Shown: in pieces, positions 1 to 9,902 of the stretch
Layout: each line of letters starts with the position of its first letter
How positions within the stretch are numbered: position 1 is the stretch's first letter
From: Brevibacterium sp. CCUG 69071
Lineage (GTDB): Bacteria; Actinomycetota; Actinomycetes; Actinomycetales; Brevibacteriaceae
Assembly (NCBI RefSeq): GCF_021023135.1
Contig: NZ_PGFV01000001.1
Coordinates: 310,001-374,000 of the forward strand
Length of the DNA: 64,000 nucleotides
Direction: 5' to 3'
Notes under the pieces: generated by a model
The model's input: only the letters and a program-made list of their open reading frames with translations
What the model was told of the DNA's origin: nothing
The model's database searches: none
Translations under genes and position numbers: made by a program

Positions 1-422
1 ATTCCGCACGCATGTTCGACGGGCTCAGGGCACTGCGAATGCCTGTCAGCGTGGCCTATGTGTGTGCCTCGGCGATCGGCCTCATCCCCTTGCTGCGCAC
101 CCGCACCAGGCAGGCTATCGAGTCCCGGGCGGCCCGCGGCTGGCCCGTCGATCGCTGGTCGGTGCGGATCCGACTGCTGCCTGCTATCGTCGCTGGCCTC
201 TTCACCTCGGTGCTCATCGAGGTCGAACAACGTCACGAGGTTCTCCAGCAGCGCGGTCTCGAAGATTCGGGTCCGCGGGTCTCGCTTCAGGACCACAATG
301 ATGACGGAGTGCAGAAGATCATTCGCCGAGGCGCTCCCGTGCTCACCCTTCTGCTCATCGCGGCCTCCGTGGCAGGGGTTCTCCCGCTGCCCGATGCCGC
401 CGTGCTGATCGGAGGTGAGTGA
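1..422 (+). CDS. ECF transporter T component (EcfT/CbiQ-like), 5' end cut by window
   Basis: This is the C-terminal part of the transmembrane coupling subunit of an energy-coupling-factor vitamin or metal importer. The reading frame is open to the window edge, so the start lies upstream. The visible 139 codons show a short hydrophobic segment, then a basic stretch with the Ala-Arg-Gly signature (ESRAARGWP) that in EcfT proteins forms the coupling helices contacting the ATPases, and a final hydrophobic helix. Its stop overlaps the next gene by 8 nt, typical of an EcfT-EcfA operon. The S component that sets the substrate is not in the window, so the transported compound is unknown. Confidence 0.8.
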   Translation, partial: SARMFDGLRALRMPVSVAYVCASAIGLIPLLRTRTRQAIESRAARGWPVDRWSVRIRLLPAIVAGLFTSVLIEVEQRHEVLQQRGLEDSGPRVSLQDHNDDGVQKIIRRGAPVLTLLLIAASVAGVLPLPDAAVLIGGE

Positions 423-1929
423 GATCGCCGTCCTCTCACTGCGTGGAGTCGGATTCACCTATCGACAGAAGACTGCCGCCGCCCTGACCGACATCGACCT
501 CGAAATCGAGCCGGGCAGCCTTCATGCGGTGCTCGGCCCCCTCGAATCGGGAACCTCGACCTTGGCCCGCCTCGTCGTCGGACTCCTCAGCGACCGAGGG
601 GAGATGACCGGCCACCTCGAGGTTCACGGCACCGCAGTCATGCTCGGCGATGATCCGGAGGCCCAACTGAGCGGGATGACCGGTCGCGTGGCCGATGAGG
701 TGCAGCTGCCCAGGCGACTCCACGGCGCCGATTCCGCCACCGCTCGGAGTTGCGCCGAGGCGGCGCTGCGGAGTCTCGGCATCGAGGACCTATGGCCGCG
801 TCGACTGGACACCCTTTCGGGAGGGCAGCGCCAACTGGTCGCCCTGGCGAGCCTGCTGACTCTCGGCCCGGAACTCCTCGTCCTTGACCAGCCGTCCCTG
901 TCCCTGGACCCCGCAGCGCGCACGCGCTTGGCGGATGCATTGAGTGACTACCGTGAGCGCGGGGGAGCGGTGCTCATCACCGGCCACCAGTCCGATGAGC
1001 TCACCGCAGTCTGCGACGAGCTCAGCCTCCTCGACCGCGGCAGACTCTTGCGGGTGTCCGAGCAGGAGCAATCATGGACACCGGCCGCGACACAGAGAGC
1101 GGCATCGACTGCGGCACTGACAGCCGGAGGGGTCTGGGCGACGGCATACACCGAAACCACTGAGCTCGCCTCGGACTCGGACACCACGCCAGAGGCCGAG
1201 AACTTGAGAACAGACGTCCCACCGCTGCTCGTTGTCGATCGTCTGCGCGTCGTCCGCGGAGAGTCTGCGGTGCTCGACTCCATCGACCTCGAGCTGCGGC
1301 GCGGCGAATCGGTGACCATCATGGGCCCTAATGGAGCCGGAAAATCGACGCTGCTGCGGGGTCTGCTCGGTCTGCTCGAACCCACGGCGGAGTGCACCGG
1401 CACGATCACGGTCGGCCACCTCGGCGCGGATCTGCGCATCGACGGCCTGCCGAGTCATGAACGGGCGGCCCACTTGGGGTGGGCGGGCCAGGATCCCGGG
1501 ATCCAGCTCTCGGCACGGACCGTGGCCGCCGAGCTGACGACCGCCGTTCCGCTGCCTGCTCATCGTCGTCGGGACCGCGAATCCGTGTGGGCGAAGCGTC
1601 AGGCACAGGTCGGAGAGGCGATCGCGGCGGTGGAACTGACCGGGCTTGCCGAGGTCCATCCCTTCGACCTCGACATCGCCCGGCGCAAGGATCTCGTGGC
1701 GGCGACGGCGCTGCTGTCGGCAGCGACGATCCTGCTCCTCGACGAACCGACACTGGGCCGGGATCAGCGCGCCATCGACCGACTGAACTTGTTCATCGCC
1801 GATTTTCTCCACCGTGGCGGGGCCGTCCTCTCGACCACCCACGACCGCCGATGGGCGTACGAGAACGCACACCGGGTGCTCCATCTGCGGAAGGGGCGGC
1901 TCGAGACGATGGACACGTCCGCGGAATGA
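415..1929 (+). CDS. Fused double ATPase of an ECF transporter (EcfA-EcfA')
   Basis: A 504-residue protein with two ABC nucleotide-binding domains in one chain, which would power the EcfT partner encoded just upstream. It starts at GTG, overlapping the upstream stop. Domain 1 (about 5-215) has a Walker A at 41-49 with Thr47 in place of the essential Lys, a perfect LSGGQ signature at 134-138, Gln159 in place of the catalytic Glu, and switch His191. Domain 2 (about 270-500) has a perfect Walker A (GPNGAGKST, 304-312), Walker B Asp443-Glu444 and His476, but the signature near 419-425 is LDIARRK instead of LSGGQ. The two domains are therefore complementary halves: one composite site looks intact and the other is degenerate in all its parts. 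Confidence 0.88.
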   Translation: MSEIAVLSLRGVGFTYRQKTAAALTDIDLEIEPGSLHAVLGPLESGTSTLARLVVGLLSDRGEMTGHLEVHGTAVMLGDDPEAQLSGMTGRVADEVQLPRRLHGADSATARSCAEAALRSLGIEDLWPRRLDTLSGGQRQLVALASLLTLGPELLVLDQPSLSLDPAARTRLADALSDYRERGGAVLITGHQSDELTAVCDELSLLDRGRLLRVSEQEQSWTPAATQRAASTAALTAGGVWATAYTETTELASDSDTTPEAENLRTDVPPLLVVDRLRVVRGESAVLDSIDLELRRGESVTIMGPNGAGKSTLLRGLLGLLEPTAECTGTITVGHLGADLRIDGLPSHERAAHLGWAGQDPGIQLSARTVAAELTTAVPLPAHRRRDRESVWAKRQAQVGEAIAAVELTGLAEVHPFDLDIARRKDLVAATALLSAATILLLDEPTLGRDQRAIDRLNLFIADFLHRGGAVLSTTHDRRWAYENAHRVLHLRKGRLETMDTSAE

Positions 1930-1974
1930 GCCCACCTGCTGTCTTCGCTCGCGCTGCGCCGCTACACGGCAGGG

Positions 1975-2148
1975 GTGGCCACCGCGGTGCCGATCATGTG
2001 GCCCGGAGCAGCCTATACGCGGAAGGAACTGGAACGGTCAGCCATCGGACTGCGCCGCCGGGAGTGGTGCTGTGGTGCGGCCACGATGGCGGTCGCGGCC
2101 CTGGCCGCTCAGACGGCTGTGCGCGTCGTCTCTGCTCAGAAGTCGTAG
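1975..2148 (+). CDS. possible small ORF after the ECF operon
   Basis: After the ATPase stop the same frame stays open to TAG at 2146-2148, and its codons end mostly in G or C, as in real genes here. The first usable start is GTG at 1975 (57 residues), but it has no convincing ribosome site. An ATG overlapping the ATPase stop (1926) is in a different frame that runs antisense through the next gene, so a small frameshift remnant is also possible. The translation is Ala-rich and basic with a weakly hydrophobic C-terminal half and two adjacent cysteines. I do not recognise a family. It overlaps the end of the convergent YrhK-like gene by 13 nt. Confidence 0.25.
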   Translation: MATAVPIMWPGAAYTRKELERSAIGLRRREWCCGAATMAVAALAAQTAVRVVSAQKS

Positions 2149-2423
2149 GAGGCATCTCCGAGGGAGGGACTCTGCCCGCGGAAACGCTGCAGGTGCAGAT
2201 GCCGGAACAGACGGATGACCGGACGGATGAGCATTTCGATGCTGCCGATGACGAAGAGGCAGGTTCCTGCGAACATCAGGGAATCGGAGAAGAACATGAA
2301 GCTTCCGATGAGGAACCAGACACCGATGAGCACATCGTTGACGATGCTCACGACCTGATAGCGCTGGCGGATCACCAGCTCCTCGCGGCCGATGTGAAGC
2401 GTGATGTCGTGGCTCTTGCCCAT
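2136..2423 (-). CDS. YrhK-like small membrane protein
   Basis: A 95-residue protein with an N-terminal motif of the YrhK family (REELVIRQRY at 13-22), then two hydrophobic helices (about 30-50 and 51-70) and a basic tail. YrhK domains are conserved in bacteria but have no assigned function; a membrane location is predicted from the helices. The start at 2423 is set by a good ribosome site, AGAAGGAGA, nine or so bases upstream. The frame extends far upstream of this ATG, but that part is antisense to the next gene and not credible. The gene converges on the ECF operon. Confidence 0.75.
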   Translation of the reverse strand: MGKSHDITLHIGREELVIRQRYQVVSIVNDVLIGVWFLIGSFMFFSDSLMFAGTCLFVIGSIEMLIRPVIRLFRHLHLQRFRGQSPSLGDASYDF

Positions 2424-2579
2424 TGCGGTCTCCTTCTGAGCTCGGGACTGGTCAGCCTCGATGATGGCGAGGATACTAACTCGATGGTAGACGTCATTAG
2501 GCTGGTCAGCGTTCACTTTGCACCGGGGTCCTCCGTGCTTGTGGGCACCCGTGTCAGTGCCTCGCCGTACCGTGAGGTC

Positions 2580-3362
2580 ATGGATAGAAACGTGAACTCG
2601 TTCGACGCCCTCTACACCGAAGCCGGCGACCATCGGCCGCTCATGCCCTGGGACGAATTGCTCGCCTTCGTCCGCCGCTTCCCCCAGCTGGCCGCCTTCA
2701 ACGCAGCACTGATCGCCCAGCAGCGCGGTTCCGCACGATTCGTCGAAACAGAAGAGGCCTGGCTGCACCGCTTCGATCGTCGGCTCAGGGACGACGCCGA
2801 GGCGCTCGTCATCCTCCATCCGTTCGCTCCGGTGAAATTCGTCTACGACATCGCCGATACCTTCGGGCCTGAAGTCCCCGCCGAGGCGATCGGTCCCTTC
2901 GGCGGCGCCGCGGCTCCGACCTGGGACGGCCTGCGTACGGTGCTCAGCCGGCTGCGCCACAAGCACCTGGGCATGGTCGATCTGCCGAAGACCCAGAGTC
3001 CGACCGTCATGCTCGGTCACTTGCTGCGCGAACTCGCCGAGGTGTTCGCCGGCCATCGCGGCGCCCGACCAGAACTCGGAATTGCTGCCGCGGGCAGCGA
3101 CATCGACGGCAGTCAGGTTCGTTTCGAGATCGAGTGCGTCACCTGGCTGCTCGCCGGACGTCTGGGGCTGAAGATCGCCGCGCGAGGATCTCTCAGGGGA
3201 TACCTCAAGGACGGCGACCTCATGCCCCCGGTCTCCCGCGACAGGGTGCTGCACACGGTCAATGCGATCGAGAAGCTCTTCGGCGGGGCGCTGACCTTCG
3301 GAGAAACGATCCGCGAAGACGTTCCGAGTCTCTTCTCCTCGCCGGCTCAGCTGGCGATCTGA
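2580..3362 (+). CDS. ArdC-like protein with degenerate metallopeptidase motif
   Basis: A 260-residue protein. Residues about 20-95 match the N-terminal ssDNA-binding type domain of ArdC antirestriction proteins: an FNAALIAQQ segment, a Trp-containing middle, then HPFAPVKFVYDIADTFG, corresponding to the family's P..VFDVSQT region. ArdC-like proteins then carry an HExxH zinc peptidase motif. Here the equivalent stretch reads HLLRELAEVFAGH, so the two zinc His positions are Arg and Glu and catalysis is unlikely. The downstream Glu-containing helix (RFEIECVTWLLAGRLGL) is retained. The start is uncertain: ATG 2580 has GAGG only 2 nt away, and GTG 2592 is an alternative. Family placement rests on motif memory, and no mobile element is nearby. 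Confidence 0.55.
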   Translation: MDRNVNSFDALYTEAGDHRPLMPWDELLAFVRRFPQLAAFNAALIAQQRGSARFVETEEAWLHRFDRRLRDDAEALVILHPFAPVKFVYDIADTFGPEVPAEAIGPFGGAAAPTWDGLRTVLSRLRHKHLGMVDLPKTQSPTVMLGHLLRELAEVFAGHRGARPELGIAAAGSDIDGSQVRFEIECVTWLLAGRLGLKIAARGSLRGYLKDGDLMPPVSRDRVLHTVNAIEKLFGGALTFGETIREDVPSLFSSPAQLAI

Positions 3363-3398
3363 GCTCGCCGATCGCTTGGGTAGGCACGGTCGACGAGC

Positions 3399-3442
3399 GC
3401 TCGGGCAGGTCCGGTCGCCGAATGCTCGGACAGGTCCGGTCG
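3399..3442. repeat. short tandem direct repeat
   Basis: A 19-nt unit (GCTCGGGCAGGTCCGGTCG) occurs at 3399-3417 and again at 3424-3442 with one mismatch, period 25. It lies in the gap between the ArdC-like gene and the P-loop kinase, just upstream of the kinase's -10 hexamer. Function unknown; it may be a local duplication or a tandem operator. Confidence 0.6.
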
Positions 3443-3482
3443 ACGGTGGCATAGGGCTGCCGGCTCGGCATAGGCTGATCCG

Positions 3483-4049
3483 ATGACGAGTTCACCGCCC
3501 CGCCGAATCTGCGTCCTCGGCAGCTCCGGGGCGGGCAAGTCCACGCTCGCCCTGCGCATCGCCGAGACCCTCAGACTGCCTCACATCGAACTCGACGAAC
3601 TGCATTGGGGTGCGGACTGGACTCCCACAGATCCCGAGACCTTCGTGGCCCGGGTCGATGAGGCGATCGCCGGAGACTCCTGGGTGGTCGACGGAAACTA
3701 TCAGAGCAAACTGGGCACTCGGATCCTCGAACGCGCCGACGCCATCGTCTGGGTCGATCCCGGACGCGCGACGATCATGCGGCAGGTCATCGCGCGCACG
3801 ATCCGCCGGGCCGGGACGCGGCAGGCGCTGTGGAACGGCAATCGCGAGACCTGGGACGGGTTCAAGATCTGGAAGCGAGAAGAATCGATCATCTGGTGGG
3901 CGTGGCACTCTTCCGGGCAGGCCCGCACCAAGTTCGGTGCGATCATGGTCGACCCGGTATTTTCGCATGCTCAGCGTCGTCGGCTGCGGACGAGATCGGA
4001 GATCGCTGACTTCCTCGAAGACCTGTCGGCGAAGAACAGATCGACCTGA
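3483..4049 (+). CDS. P-loop NTPase / adenylate-kinase-like (FlaR-type) protein
   Basis: A 188-residue soluble protein with a Walker A near the N-terminus (GSSGAGKST, about 13-21) followed by the ELDELHWG motif typical of the family often labelled DNA topology modulation protein FlaR. These are small adenylate-kinase-like P-loop proteins without a firmly established substrate. The mid-region WVVDGNY and the later KIWKREESIIWW segment fit the same family. TAGGCT lies exactly 6 nt before the ATG (3471-3476), so the transcript is probably leaderless and the start is well supported. It appears to be a single-gene unit. Confidence 0.75.
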   Translation: MTSSPPRRICVLGSSGAGKSTLALRIAETLRLPHIELDELHWGADWTPTDPETFVARVDEAIAGDSWVVDGNYQSKLGTRILERADAIVWVDPGRATIMRQVIARTIRRAGTRQALWNGNRETWDGFKIWKREESIIWWAWHSSGQARTKFGAIMVDPVFSHAQRRRLRTRSEIADFLEDLSAKNRST

Positions 4050-4089
4050 GCTCTGGTGATCGGGACCGAGCTGGCGGAGAATATGCTTC

Positions 4090-4650
4090 ATGTCCGACAT
4101 CCCGAATCGCTGGACGAAAGCCACCGTCTACCCTGACATGTGGGTCGACCCTGCCGAGGACCCGCGCAATACCGACGGGACGAGTCCCGACGGAGAAGCG
4201 GAAACCCAACTCGACTACATCCACGACTACCGCATCACTCTGCGGATGAAATGCGAAGGCCTCGAGCCCGATCAGCTGGCCGAGCGTTCGGTCCCACCAT
4301 CGACCATGTCGTTGTTGGGCCTACTCCGACATATGGCCGAGGTCGAACTCGATTGGTGCAACTGGATCACCGACGACGCACCCCGACCGTCACTCTACGG
4401 CGGCTTGGACGCGGCCTTCGATATGGAGACCGCCGATGCCCAGACGGTGGCGGCCGTGATCGCCGATCTCGAACGGGAGCAGGCCCGCACCGATGCGGAG
4501 GTCGCCAGATACGAAGATCTGGGGACCCGCCTCGGCGACTCCCAGATCGCGGTGAGAGAACTCCAGATCCACCGCATCGAGGAATACGCCAGGCATTGCG
4601 GCCACGCCGACCTGCTGCGCGAATGCCTCGACGGCAGAACCGGGCAATGA
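4090..4650 (+). CDS. DinB/YfiT-like (DUF664) family protein
   Basis: A 186-residue four-helix-bundle protein of the DinB superfamily, whose members in thiol-rich actinobacteria include mycothiol-dependent transferases and isomerases. Metal-binding His positions of the family are visible: LLRHMAEVELDW in the middle and EYARHCGHADLLRE near the C-terminus. The ribosome site is GGAG at 4076-4079. The next gene, a VOC protein, follows after 10 nt. A second DinB gene at 34982, also next to a VOC gene, shares the same C-terminal signature. No substrate can be assigned. Confidence 0.78.
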   Translation: MSDIPNRWTKATVYPDMWVDPAEDPRNTDGTSPDGEAETQLDYIHDYRITLRMKCEGLEPDQLAERSVPPSTMSLLGLLRHMAEVELDWCNWITDDAPRPSLYGGLDAAFDMETADAQTVAAVIADLEREQARTDAEVARYEDLGTRLGDSQIAVRELQIHRIEEYARHCGHADLLRECLDGRTGQ

Positions 4651-4660
4651 GGGAGAGACG

Positions 4661-5122
4661 ATGAGCCGCGCAGTCCAGATCACCTTCGATTGTCACGATC
4701 CGATCGGCCAGGCCAGGTTCTGGGCCGAAGCGCTCGGCTATGTCATCCCCGGACCGCCCGGCGTCCCGCTCGAGGACGGAGCCGACCCGTTCGAAACCTG
4801 GAACCGCTTCATCTCCGGACTCGGCATCGAACTGAAGCCTGAGGACATGCGGGCTGCGATCGAGGACCCTGAGGGTCACGGTCCGCGCCTGTTCTTTCAG
4901 ATCGTGCCGGAGGGCAAGACCGTGAAGAACCGAGTCCATCTCGATGTGCGAACCGCCCCCGGGCTGGAGGGCCAGGAACGGATGGAGGCGCTCGAGGTCG
5001 TATGCCGCCGACTCCAGACTCACGGTGCGGCACGACTCAACCGCGTCGATCCAGCACCGCCGATGGAAGCCGGCTTTATCGTCATGGCCGACCCGGAGGG
5101 AAACGAATTCTGCCTCGACTGA
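4661..5122 (+). CDS. VOC family (glyoxalase-like) protein
   Basis: A 153-residue protein of the vicinal-oxygen-chelate fold, Glyoxalase_6-like, built from two beta-alpha-beta-beta-beta modules. The N-terminal ITFDCHDP..QARFWAEALG motif and the C-terminal MADPEGNEFCLD motif carry the usual metal-ligand His and Glu positions. It starts at ATG 4661 behind GGGAGAG and is probably co-transcribed with the DinB gene. Members of this family are metal-dependent enzymes or resistance proteins of varied substrate. A related VOC gene at 34593 precedes another DinB gene. Confidence 0.78.
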   Translation: MSRAVQITFDCHDPIGQARFWAEALGYVIPGPPGVPLEDGADPFETWNRFISGLGIELKPEDMRAAIEDPEGHGPRLFFQIVPEGKTVKNRVHLDVRTAPGLEGQERMEALEVVCRRLQTHGAARLNRVDPAPPMEAGFIVMADPEGNEFCLD

Positions 5123-5196
5123 ATGAGGTCCTCATCTGCATGAGAATCCTCTTAGGCAGGTAGGTCGTCAGCCCGCGCGTTGCTACCGTTGACACC

Positions 5197-5889
5197 ATGA
5201 AGACGAAGAGTACGGCAACGACTGCAGCCGCCGGCGCACTGGCCGTGGCATTCGCCCTGGCCGGCTGCTCCGGCACAGACGATGAGCAGAACCAAGGCGG
5301 CGGCGAGCAGTCGCAGGCAGCCGAGACCACAGCACCGGCAGGAGAATCCTCCGACGATGACACAGGCGACGACACTGGCGACGACGTCCACGACGATGCC
5401 GGCGAGCAATCGAGCGCACCTGCGGAGGGCTCCGGAGGACTGGCCCCGGATGCGGATCTCAGCAGCGAATCTCCGTCGGTGTCTCCCGAGGATGCGATCT
5501 CCGCGGCGCAGAAGGAAGCCGGGAACGGCACTGTCCACGCCATCGAACTCGACTACGACCGACGCGATGCCGCCTGGCAGTACGAGGTGAAGATCCTCAA
5601 GGACTCGACCGACCACGACATCTCCATCGACGCGGAAACGGGCGAGGTCGTCGACACCGAGAAGGACTCCACCGATGACAAGGAAGGGCCCATCGACCTC
5701 ACGGATCCACTGAGCTTCGACGACGCCCTCAACCTCGCTGCAGACAAAAGCGGCGGCCGACTCACCAGTTGGAAGCTCGAACACGATGACGGTCGGGCGG
5801 AATACCAGTTCGACTTCGACGACAACGGTGAGGACACCGAAGTCACCGTCGACGTCGACAGCAAGAAGGTCACCGTCGACGACGACTGA
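5197..5889 (+). CDS. PepSY-domain lipoprotein
   Basis: A 230-residue exported lipoprotein. The signal peptide (1-23) ends in the lipobox LAGC, followed by a long acidic Asp/Glu/Ser/Ala-rich linker (about 28-95) that would space the rest away from the membrane. Two PepSY-type modules follow (about 100-155 and 165-229), each ending in the DxxTGEVV- or DVDSKKV-like strand. PepSY domains are often protease-inhibitor or sensor-like. The likely promoter is TACCGT at 5184-5189, 7 nt before the ATG, so the mRNA may be leaderless. Function beyond envelope location is unknown. Confidence 0.82.
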   Translation: MKTKSTATTAAAGALAVAFALAGCSGTDDEQNQGGGEQSQAAETTAPAGESSDDDTGDDTGDDVHDDAGEQSSAPAEGSGGLAPDADLSSESPSVSPEDAISAAQKEAGNGTVHAIELDYDRRDAAWQYEVKILKDSTDHDISIDAETGEVVDTEKDSTDDKEGPIDLTDPLSFDDALNLAADKSGGRLTSWKLEHDDGRAEYQFDFDDNGEDTEVTVDVDSKKVTVDDD

Positions 5890-5918
5890 TCTCACGATCC
5901 CCGGCGTAGGCTGAGCCC

Positions 5919-6491
5919 ATGGCCACGAACCCAGCCGCCCCACCCCGGCCCGCGGGCCGGCTCGAAGTCATCGCCGGACCGATGTTCTCCGGCAAGTCCG
6001 AGGAGCTCATGCGGCGGGTGCGCCGGGCGACGATCGCCGGCATCAATGTTCTCGTCGTCTCCCATGCCCTCGACACACGCGCCGAACTCACCGCGGTCAC
6101 TTCGCACAACGGAGTCAACATCCCGGCGATTCCCATCGGCGACGTCGGCAGTCTCGCTCGAACGGCCCGGTCGGAGGCCTACGACCTCATTGCCATCGAC
6201 GAGGCGCAGTTCTTCGGCGAGGGACTGGTTCCCCTGGTCGAAGAACTCATCGCCGAGGCCGTCCTCAAGCTCACAGCGATCTGCACCGTCTGCGGCCGCG
6301 ATGCCGTCTTCCACCAACGACTCGACCGCACCGATGCCGAGACGGAGACGACATCTGCCGAACCCGCTTCGGCCGAGCCGACACCTGCCGAACCCGCGGC
6401 CACTGACATCGACGCCAGCCATATCGGCGGACTCGAATCCTATGCCGCCCGCTGTCGCGAACACTTCATGCCCGGGTCCCACACCCTCTGA
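5919..6491 (+). CDS. thymidine kinase family protein with internal deletion
   Basis: The N-terminus is a clear type II thymidine kinase: Walker A GPMFSGKS (20-27), the DTR motif near 52-54, and the catalytic DEAQFF (94-99). The zinc Cys pair CTVCG and a C-terminal RCREH segment are also present. However, VPLVEEL runs straight into IAEAVLKLTAIC near residues 108-114. About 30 residues that other family members have here, carrying the central strand, the GLDxDFRG motif and the PF motif that contacts the nucleoside, are missing. A Pro/Ala/Glu-rich insert (about 138-165) sits in the zinc region. TAGGCT 6 nt before the ATG implies a leaderless mRNA. The gene may be inactive; an intact, divergent thymidine kinase lies at 60393. 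Confidence 0.8.
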   Translation: MATNPAAPPRPAGRLEVIAGPMFSGKSEELMRRVRRATIAGINVLVVSHALDTRAELTAVTSHNGVNIPAIPIGDVGSLARTARSEAYDLIAIDEAQFFGEGLVPLVEELIAEAVLKLTAICTVCGRDAVFHQRLDRTDAETETTSAEPASAEPTPAEPAATDIDASHIGGLESYAARCREHFMPGSHTL

Positions 6492-6517
6492 GACGGCCGT
6501 TGGACCTGACAGGGGCC

Positions 6518-7162
6518 TCAGTCGCCGATGCCCTCCCAGACCTCACGCCAGATTCGGGCGAGGTCGGGTATCTGATAGTGGGCGTTGAGTCCGCTGGGCT
6601 GCGGGACGACGTGGAGTCCGATGTCCTCGGGCCATCCCTCGATGAGGCTGGTGTCCTGCTCGCCGAGCTGCGCCTTCCGCTGGGAGAACCCGATCCGGAA
6701 CGAGGTGATCCCGGCGATAGCCACGCTGTGGGGTCGAATCTCGCCGAGGCGGTCGACCAGACGGGCCGCCCCGTCGCGGAGCTCCTGATCGTCGAGTTCG
6801 TCGGCGCGGGCAGTGGCGCGACCGACGAGGTTCGTGATCCCGATCCCGCGGCCGAGCAGCTGCTGTTCGTCCGCGGCTGAGAGTCCGCGGGATGCGTCGA
6901 CGAGAGTGTCGGTCAGGCCGGCCTGGTGCAGGGACGGCCAGAATCTGTTTCCGGGGCGAGCGAAGGGCGCGTTGACTGCGGCCGTCCACAGTCCCGGGTT
7001 GATGCCGACGATGAGCATCCGCAGCGAACCGGGTTCGGCCGGGAGCACATCGTCGATGGCGTCGGGATCGTCGGTGGCGAAGTCCGCGAGATCGTCCTTC
7101 GTCGGCTTCCGGCCCTGCAGAGGAGAAGGCCGGCGGCGCGAGCTGGGTGTTTCGTCATTCAC
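6518..7162 (-). CDS. mug: G/U mismatch-specific uracil-DNA glycosylase (Mug-like)
   Basis: A 214-residue base-excision-repair enzyme that removes uracil or related bases from G-mismatches. The active-site motif VGINPGLWTAAVNAPFA contains the Asn that activates water, followed by PGNRFWPSLHQAG. The second motif reads PQPSGLNAHY, where most Mug proteins have NPSGL. A 40-residue basic, Ser/Pro-rich N-terminal extension precedes the domain. I choose the GTG at 7162 because a longer frame would run into the divergent gene's promoter. Transcribed divergently from the SRPBCC gene starting at 7186. Confidence 0.82.
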   Translation of the reverse strand: MNDETPSSRRRPSPLQGRKPTKDDLADFATDDPDAIDDVLPAEPGSLRMLIVGINPGLWTAAVNAPFARPGNRFWPSLHQAGLTDTLVDASRGLSAADEQQLLGRGIGITNLVGRATARADELDDQELRDGAARLVDRLGEIRPHSVAIAGITSFRIGFSQRKAQLGEQDTSLIEGWPEDIGLHVVPQPSGLNAHYQIPDLARIWREVWEGIGD

Positions 7163-7185
7163 GGCTTCCACACTACCGTCGAGGC

Positions 7186-7661
7186 ATGGACCACCGACAT
7201 GTGAGCACGGCACCGGGGGAGTCAGCCCCGTTCCACTTCGACAATCTGTGGCGGGTCAATGCTTCGCCGGCCGCAGTGTGGCAGGTGCTGACCCGCGTCG
7301 AAGCCTGGCCACAGTGGTGGCCGGGCCTGCCGGTGGCCGAACCCGCCGATGACACCGTGGCTCCGGGCAGTCGCGCACACCTGCTGGTCACCAGTCCGAT
7401 CGGACTCAGCCTCGATTTCGATATCGAGCTGCGCGATATCAGGGCCGAACGATTCGCCGCCTTCACGGCAACCGGAGACCTCCGAGGTGTCGGCGAATGG
7501 TCGCTGAGCAGGAACGGACCGATCACGACCATCGAATCCACGTGGTGCGTGACGACGACGCGCAGATCGATCAGGCTGCTCCGTCCCCTCGCCGCCCGCC
7601 TCCACGATTCGGTGATGCGGGCGGGCGAACGCGGACTGGCCGCCCACCTGGCCCAAGAACC

Positions 7662-7674
<13 letters not shown>
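7186..7674 (+). CDS. SRPBCC (polyketide cyclase/dehydrase-like) protein
   Basis: A 162-residue START-like lipid or small-ligand binding fold. The N-terminal FHFDNLWRVNASPAAVWQVL and the WPQWWPGL segment are typical of this superfamily. The ligand and function are unknown. ATG 7186 is preferred over GTG 7201 because TACCGT lies exactly 6 nt upstream (7174-7179), a leaderless arrangement. Its 3' end overlaps the convergent thiF gene by 13 nt, and a small inverted repeat (CCTCAG...CTGAGG, 7660-7676) sits at the junction. Confidence 0.72.

Positions 7675-9898
<2,224 letters not shown>

Positions 9899-9902
<4 letters not shown>

Noticed and set aside
1926..2135. ATG overlapping the ECF ATPase stop as start of a further operon gene
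   Set aside because: That frame gives an Arg/Gly-rich translation running antisense through the YrhK gene; the better codon pattern is in the adjacent frame, which has no good start.
2424..3452. Upstream extension of the YrhK-like frame to a 438-residue protein
   Set aside because: Only the last 95 codons have family motifs and a ribosome site; the rest is antisense to the ArdC-like gene.
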